64,000 nt of DNA from an uncultured Clostridia bacterium (GTDB taxonomy: Bacteria > Bacillota > Clostridia > Christensenellales > Borkfalkiaceae), in contig CANOUP010000008.1 in the NCBI GenBank assembly GCA_947570625.1, positions 1 through 64,000 of the forward strand, given 5' to 3'. A program made the translations under genes and the position numbers. The first letter of the stretch is position 1. Every line of letters begins with the position of its first letter. The notes under the pieces were generated by a model. That model was not told where the DNA came from. It did no database searches and saw nothing but the letters and a program-made list of their open reading frames with translations. Shown here piece after piece: positions 59,852 through 64,000 of this stretch.

Positions 59852-59881
59852 ATTATATCATACACGTTATTAATTATGCAA
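59852..59881 (-). promoter_or_regulatory. Promoter of the TIR/ESCRT-like operon
   Basis: Minus-strand TTGCAT (59876-59881), 18-base spacer and TATAAT (59852-59857) with an extended TGA before it. AAGGA precedes the ATG at 59823. No further promoter or terminator was seen until 48931, so the eight genes probably form one transcript. Confidence 0.65.
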
Positions 59882-59933
59882 GTGATTTGTGAAAATATAT
59901 GTTTTATCCTCTTATTTTTATACCGTACGGCAC

Positions 59934-59964
59934 AAAAAACGTGCCGTGCCTGACGGCACGGCGC
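59934..59964 (-). terminator. Intrinsic terminator of the second MATE gene
   Basis: GCCGTGCC/GGCACGGC stem with a 4-base loop just after the MATE stop, followed on the minus strand by TTTTTT. It insulates the TIR/ESCRT-like operon from upstream transcription. Confidence 0.85.
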
Positions 59965-59965
59965 G

Positions 59966-61327
59966 TTAACCTTTCATTTTGCGGAAAATGAGAAACAGAA
60001 ATGCAAGCGATATAAACATACTTATGCTCCAACCTATCGCCCACGCCCAGCATACGCCCGAAAATCCCCAGCCGACACCTGTAAGTATGTACACAAACGC
60101 AACCCTCAATACGAGGTCGCAGAACGTGCTTACGGTAAACCCGAGGTTGCCCCCGCACCCGCGTATGGCTCCGTCGGAAACTATTTTTACGCAGACCACC
60201 GGCAGAAAACAGGAAACGATTGTAAGGTACTGTACCGAATAAGCCATTGCGTCGTCGGTCAGCTTGTCCTTTTGTATAAACAGTTCGGTAAGAAACCGCG
60301 GACACGATACGAATACGGCGAGGAACAAAAGCGTTGTGGTCATTGCGTAGCACAGCACGGCAAGCGTTCCCGCCTTTACTCTTGCGTTCTTTCCGCCCGC
60401 CTTGTTCTGCGAAGCGAAGTTTGAAAGTCCGTTCGTCATAGACACTACGCCCATATTCGACATACACACAAGCTTGAAAGCAGTAGTAAAGCCCGTCGTC
60501 GCGTCCTCGCCAATAAGGTTAATGCGTTTGTTGACAAAGAAGTTGCCGACCGAAACAAAGCTTTGCTGTAAGATGATGGGCACAGACGTAACCGTCAGAT
60601 CTGCGAATATGCGCTTATCGAATATCTTTGGTTTGGTTTCCGAGCGGACGGCTTTGATTTTTATGAAAACGACTACCGCCGTAAGTATGCACGAAATAGC
60701 CTGCGATATGAAAGTCGCCCACGCGGCGCCCGCAACGTCGAGGTGAAGCACCCATACGAAAACGAGGTCGAGCCCGACGTTTAAAACCGAAGATATGACG
60801 AGGAAAATAAACGGCGTTTTACTGTCGCCGAGCGCCGAACATATACCGCACCCGAGGTTGTACATAAACACGAACGGAAGCGAGCCTACATATATGTAAA
60901 GGTACGAAAGGCAATCGCCGAAATACGAGCCGTGAACGCTTAAACCTTTCAGCGCGAGATTAGCGAACCCGAACCCCAAAACCATTAAAAGCACGCAGAG
61001 CACGGAAAAGGCAACCAGCGAAGTATTGACGGTTTCTCGCACCTTAGTGTTGTCGTTCTCTCCGCGGTAACGCGAAATTATTACCGAACAGCCGCCGTTT
61101 GCGCCCAGCGCGAAAGCGAGAAGGATATTGATTATTACCGTCGCGTTGCCGATAGCGTCGACAGCCAGCGCGCCTTCCTTTGCGAAATTGCCGACGACGA
61201 GAAGGTCGGCAAGCGAATAGACCTGCTGTACGACCGCGCTTCCGAAAAGCGGAAGCGAATACGCGAGAAGCACTTTCCAAACGTTGCCCTCGGTTAAATT
61301 CAAAGTTTTACTTCTGACTGCGTTCAT
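59966..61327 (-). CDS. MATE-family efflux transporter
   Basis: About 453 residues from the ATG at 61327 (MNAVRSKTLNLTEGNVWKVLLAYSLPLFGSAVVQQVYSLADLLVVGNF, a classic MATE N-terminus). A GTG 25 codons upstream is less likely. Twelve spans; the second half begins near FADLTVTSVPIILQQSFVSVGNFFVNKRINLIG. It is not closely related to the MATE protein at 28 kb. Export substrate is unknown (drugs, toxins or metabolites). No ribosome site is seen; TATAAT lies so close to the ATG that the transcript could be nearly leaderless. Confidence 0.9.
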   Translation of the reverse strand: MNAVRSKTLNLTEGNVWKVLLAYSLPLFGSAVVQQVYSLADLLVVGNFAKEGALAVDAIGNATVIINILLAFALGANGGCSVIISRYRGENDNTKVRETVNTSLVAFSVLCVLLMVLGFGFANLALKGLSVHGSYFGDCLSYLYIYVGSLPFVFMYNLGCGICSALGDSKTPFIFLVISSVLNVGLDLVFVWVLHLDVAGAAWATFISQAISCILTAVVVFIKIKAVRSETKPKIFDKRIFADLTVTSVPIILQQSFVSVGNFFVNKRINLIGEDATTGFTTAFKLVCMSNMGVVSMTNGLSNFASQNKAGGKNARVKAGTLAVLCYAMTTTLLFLAVFVSCPRFLTELFIQKDKLTDDAMAYSVQYLTIVSCFLPVVCVKIVSDGAIRGCGGNLGFTVSTFCDLVLRVAFVYILTGVGWGFSGVCWAWAIGWSISMFISLAFLFLIFRKMKG

Positions 61328-61336
61328 ACCGCATAT

Positions 61337-61365
61337 ATTATAGTTTCGCGTACGGCGAAAAGCAA
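61337..61365 (-). promoter_or_regulatory. Possible promoter of the second MATE gene
   Basis: TATAAT (about 61337-61342, minus strand) lies 9 bases before the ATG. A weak TTGCTT lies 17 bases further upstream. If used, the 5' leader would be only a few bases long. Confidence 0.35.
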
Positions 61366-61414
61366 ACTTATACGCATAAAAAACGCCTTGTAACTTTTGC
61401 ACAGTCTTTTGTAA

Positions 61415-61450
61415 AAAACAGCCCGCTTTCGTAAGAAAGCGGGCTGTTTT
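61415..61450 (-). terminator. Intrinsic terminator of the Big2/LRR lipoprotein gene
   Basis: Perfect 16-bp stem AAAACAGCCCGCTTTC/GAAAGCGGGCTGTTTT with a 4-base loop, directly after the stop at 61456; T-tract on both strands. Confidence 0.88.
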
Positions 61451-61455
61451 ATTTA

Positions 61456-63243
61456 TTATTCGTTGTCGTCCGTACAGTGAACTTTATATTCGCCTGAGCG
61501 CAAATCCCAGTTCTCGAATTTATTTATTGCATTCCACTGTTCTCTCGTCCCTTGAAAATATATGTCGGTCAGGCTTGCGCAATCCCAGCAAGCCCCGGAA
61601 CGTATATGCTTGACGGTTGCGGGTATCGTAACCGTTTTCAAACTTTCGCAATTATCGAACATACGCTCGCCTATTTCGGTTATACCTTCGCCGAAAACTA
61701 CGTTTGTAAGCTTTTCGCAGGCCGCAAACACGTCCTGTCCGAATTGCTTTACGCTACCTGAAACGGTTGCGCTTACAAGGTTTTTACAACCGAAAAAAGC
61801 CTTTTCCCCGATTGCCGTAACGCCGTCGGAAACGGTTACGGACGTAATTATTTCGTTATAGGCGAAAGCCGATTTGTTTATTTCGTATGTTTTGCCGTTA
61901 TAGTCCGCAGGTAAAGTTATTTCCGCATCGTCACCTCTGTACTCGACGAGGTACGCTTTGTCCCTAGCCGTATAGAAAGTAAAGCCGTCGCTTCTTCTGT
62001 CTATACCGCTGGGGAAATTCTCTATATAAATGATGTTCAGCGCGTATCTGCCTATACTGCCGTTCGCGCTCGATTCGCCTATATCGATGCGCAGATTTGA
62101 AAAATTATAAATTTCCCACAGGTTTTCGCAACCCGTAAACGCATATTCTCCTATCTCGGCTATGTTTTCCGTTATGACTATGCTGTTCAGATTATCGCAT
62201 CTGTAAAACGCCCATTCGCCTATCGCGGTTATGCCGTCGTGCATTTTAACGCTAGACAGGTTAGCGCACTCATAGAACATTTTATCGGTTATTTTCGTCA
62301 TCGTTGCGGGTATGGTTACCGCACGTTTAGCTTTTGGAACGCACAGACATTCCGTAACTTCCTTGTTGTACAGCACACCGTCGACGCTTGCGAACGTAGG
62401 ATTGTTTTCGTCAACCTCTATCCTTTCCAACGCGGATAAGTATCTTAAATTCTCGCCGTTTCTGTAAATTTTCGTCACGCTTGCGGGAATTTTCAGGCTT
62501 ACGGGATTGATGGACACGAACGGCAGGTAGATTTCCGTTACAGGCAATCCGTTAAACTGAGAAGCGATTTCAACGTCGGTAAACTCTTCCGCGTCCATAA
62601 GCCCGCGGTAGGCATAGTTGGACGCTACATAATAACTGACCCCGTCATCGCGAATCGTATATTCGAACCCGTCTTCGCTTACGATAACTTTACATTTACT
62701 GCTTTCGCCGTCAGCCGAAACGGTAACCTCGGCGGCCCCCTGCGAAAGAGCCGTCAGCTTTCCGTTTTCGACTTTGACTACTCCCTCGGGTTCTACCGAC
62801 CACGTTAAGGCAGAAGTCGCATTTTCGGGATACACCCGTGCGTCGAGCGTCTTTTCGCCGTTTGCGAAAAGTATAACCTCGTGCTCCGATAAGCCAATCA
62901 TTTCTACGGGGATTTTTTTGGTTACGGTAACCGTACACTTTGCGCTTACCGAACCGACCGACGCCGTTACAACGGCAACGCCTTCCGAAAATGCGGTTAC
63001 CGTACCTTCGCGCACGTTTATGACACGGTTGTCGTCAACCGCCCATATAACGGTTTTGTCTGCCGCGTCGTCGGGGAGAACGGTTGCCGTTAATTGCGCC
63101 GTTTCGCCCTCGTCGAGCGCAAGCTCTGTTTTGTCGAGAGTAATGCTTTCCGCCTCGACCTTGCCTTTACAGCCCGCAAGACCAAGGACGCAGAATACAG
63201 CGCACACAACCGTTAACAGAGTAATAGTAAATTTCTTATTCAT
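61456..63243 (-). CDS. Lipoprotein with two Big2 Ig-like domains and BspA-type LRRs
   Basis: 595 residues. Lipobox VLGLAGC (Cys25). Two bacterial Ig-like (Big2) domains at ~32-108 (ITLDKTELALDEGETAQLTATVLPDDAADKTVIWAVDD) and ~112-190 (IGLSEHEVILFANGEKTLDARVYPENATSALTWSVEPEG). Then irregular BspA/LRR_5 repeats (NLSSVKMHDGITAIGEWAFYRCDNLNSIVITENIAEIGEYAFTGCENL; VSDGVTAIGEKAFFGCKNL; GEGITEIGERMFDNCESLKTVTIP). Probably a surface adhesin or binding protein. A good GGAGGTG ribosome site precedes the ATG. The LRR type matches the C-terminal LRRs of the TIR proteins, but terminators separate the units. Confidence 0.88.
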   Translation of the reverse strand: MNKKFTITLLTVVCAVFCVLGLAGCKGKVEAESITLDKTELALDEGETAQLTATVLPDDAADKTVIWAVDDNRVINVREGTVTAFSEGVAVVTASVGSVSAKCTVTVTKKIPVEMIGLSEHEVILFANGEKTLDARVYPENATSALTWSVEPEGVVKVENGKLTALSQGAAEVTVSADGESSKCKVIVSEDGFEYTIRDDGVSYYVASNYAYRGLMDAEEFTDVEIASQFNGLPVTEIYLPFVSINPVSLKIPASVTKIYRNGENLRYLSALERIEVDENNPTFASVDGVLYNKEVTECLCVPKAKRAVTIPATMTKITDKMFYECANLSSVKMHDGITAIGEWAFYRCDNLNSIVITENIAEIGEYAFTGCENLWEIYNFSNLRIDIGESSANGSIGRYALNIIYIENFPSGIDRRSDGFTFYTARDKAYLVEYRGDDAEITLPADYNGKTYEINKSAFAYNEIITSVTVSDGVTAIGEKAFFGCKNLVSATVSGSVKQFGQDVFAACEKLTNVVFGEGITEIGERMFDNCESLKTVTIPATVKHIRSGACWDCASLTDIYFQGTREQWNAINKFENWDLRSGEYKVHCTDDNE

Positions 63244-63322
63244 GATACACCTCCGTGTTACTACCGCAAATAAGACGATTTAATATTACCTTTTTTACGC
63301 AAAAATTTTATATTTTTTCAGT

Positions 63323-64000
63323 CTAAGAAAAAAATTCTTCGAAGATTTGCGTGCATTCGTCTACAACCGACATATAAACTAATTTATATTTAACGTTTTT
63401 GTATTGCGTCAATGCGTTTGTCGTATATATCGAGCCGTCGAATGTCGTACCGTATTTTATAACCGTCGGACCGACCGTGTACGTTTCGTCCCCGTCGATA
63501 AAGCCCTCGGATAATATTACCGACATATCGTAAAATTCGATTTCGCAAACGAACCCGCGCTCCATGTCCGAAACTAAAAACTTTCCGCCTTTCAGCGTGC
63601 CTTCGATTGTTTCGCGAATAAAAATATATTCATCGGTTTCATATCGGGATACATCTATAATATCGAAGCCCGCATTTGCGATTGTATCGAAAAACTGTTC
63701 TTTCCCGTCAGGGAAAAACTGCGTCAAGTCGCCCGGACCGAAATACGCAGGCTCGTCCTCGCGCAGGACAATAGGCAGTACTGACGCTAAAATTGCGATT
63801 ACACTGAGAAATAACGCCAAAACGGTAATTAAAATATACTTTTTACCGTCTGAGAAACTGCGTACGGCATTGTTTTCGTTTGCCGCAAGCACAGGTATTT
63901 CCTCCGCCGCTTGCGTCGGAGTTATGCCGCCGATAATATTGTCACGCCTTTCGGAAAAGTCTTTGACGGTTATTTTATCCGCACTGCTTTTTAATTTTTC
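63323..64000 (-). CDS. Membrane protein of unknown function, 5' end beyond right edge
   Basis: The frame is open to the window edge, so ~225 C-terminal residues are visible and the start lies outside. A cytoplasmic segment (DKITVKDFSERRDNIIGGITPTQAAEEIPVLAANENNAVRSFSDGKK) precedes one span (YILITVLALFLSVIAILASVLPIVL). An extracellular ~140-residue domain follows (YFGPGDLTQFFPDGKEQFFDTIANAGFDIIDVSRYETDEY...FEEFFS). An internal GTG near 63892 is not a credible start. Family not recognised. Confidence 0.75.
   Translation of the reverse strand, partial: EKLKSSADKITVKDFSERRDNIIGGITPTQAAEEIPVLAANENNAVRSFSDGKKYILITVLALFLSVIAILASVLPIVLREDEPAYFGPGDLTQFFPDGKEQFFDTIANAGFDIIDVSRYETDEYIFIRETIEGTLKGGKFLVSDMERGFVCEIEFYDMSVILSEGFIDGDETYTVGPTVIKYGTTFDGSIYTTNALTQYKNVKYKLVYMSVVDECTQIFEEFFS

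Noticed and set aside
61456..63243. Including the Big2/LRR lipoprotein in the TIR/ESCRT-like system because it shares BspA-type LRRs
   Set aside because: Two terminators and a MATE gene separate them, and BspA LRRs are common in surface lipoproteins of such bacteria.
63323..63892. Complete 189-residue gene starting at GTG 63892
   Set aside because: The reading frame continues open to the right edge with plausible protein sequence, so the gene is a 5'-truncated fragment of a longer one.
1..64000. CRISPR arrays, IS elements, prophage genes, tRNA or rRNA genes
   Set aside because: No regularly spaced direct repeats, transposase or integrase motifs, phage structural genes or tRNA cloverleaf were found on reading through.

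Overview
The window looks like chromosomal DNA of a carbohydrate-degrading, Gram-positive-type anaerobe of the Clostridia. I lean towards a gut Christensenellales-like lineage, but that placement is inference from gene style only. Evidence: moderate GC, purine-rich Shine-Dalgarno sites, many lipoproteins with an L-x-A-C lipobox followed by a Gly/Asp/Asn-rich linker, several family 1 solute-binding-protein/MalF/MalG sugar importers, InlB-type and BspA-type repeat proteins, and no outer-membrane (SusC/D) genes. Nearly everything is on the minus strand; only a MalK-type ATPase and a MATE exporter (25.9-29.4 kb) are on the plus strand. No rRNA, tRNA, IS element or CRISPR array was seen.

Region A (1-25.4 kb, minus) reads as one long glycan-use operon. 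In transcription order it holds an AraC-type regulator, a membrane protein, GH42, GH3, a solute-binding protein (SBP) with InlB-like repeats, a GH97 lipoprotein, a second SBP, two permeases, an unusual MalK with two large insertions, two large secreted lipoproteins, GH31 with a PA14-like insert, an (alpha/alpha)6 glycosidase, and the start of a GH78-type alpha-L-rhamnosidase cut by the left edge. Region B (25.5-29.5 kb) has a solitary Phd/YefM-like antitoxin divergent from a 640-residue MalK/MsmK-type ATPase. A perfect 30-bp palindrome lies between their promoters. A MATE exporter follows. Region C (29.5-48.9 kb, minus) is a second glycan locus: GH43, a 1920-residue SGNH-esterase/carbohydrate-binding lipoprotein, a LacI regulator, SBP, MalF, MalG, a GH43 lipoprotein, three small membrane proteins, a MalK-like ATPase with a degenerate D-loop, and GH2. 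A promoter and a perfect 20-bp LacI-type operator lie at its head.

Region D (48.9-59.9 kb, minus) is the most remarkable part. It is an eight-gene operon with its own promoter and terminator. In order it encodes: zinc ribbon-TPR-TIR-(62-residue repeats)-TM-LRR protein; SPFH/band-7 protein with zinc ribbons; single-span membrane protein; two coiled-coil proteins that look like ESCRT-III (Snf7/CHMP) subunits, one ending in a MIM1-like motif; a MIT-like/CbbX-like AAA/Vps4-like AAA tandem ATPase; a second zinc ribbon-TPR-TIR-LRR protein; and a zinc ribbon-trypsin-like protease. I read this as a candidate bacterial ESCRT-III/Vps4 membrane-remodelling module wired to two TIR effectors and a protease, possibly for immunity or membrane-damage response. 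All homology here is by eye, and function is inference.

Region E (59.9-64 kb) holds a second MATE exporter, a Big2/BspA-LRR lipoprotein and a membrane protein cut by the right edge.

A recurring detail is that true intrinsic terminators with T-tracts bound the transcription units, while strong hairpins without T-tracts follow several secreted-protein genes inside the units. This suggests segmental control of mRNA stability.
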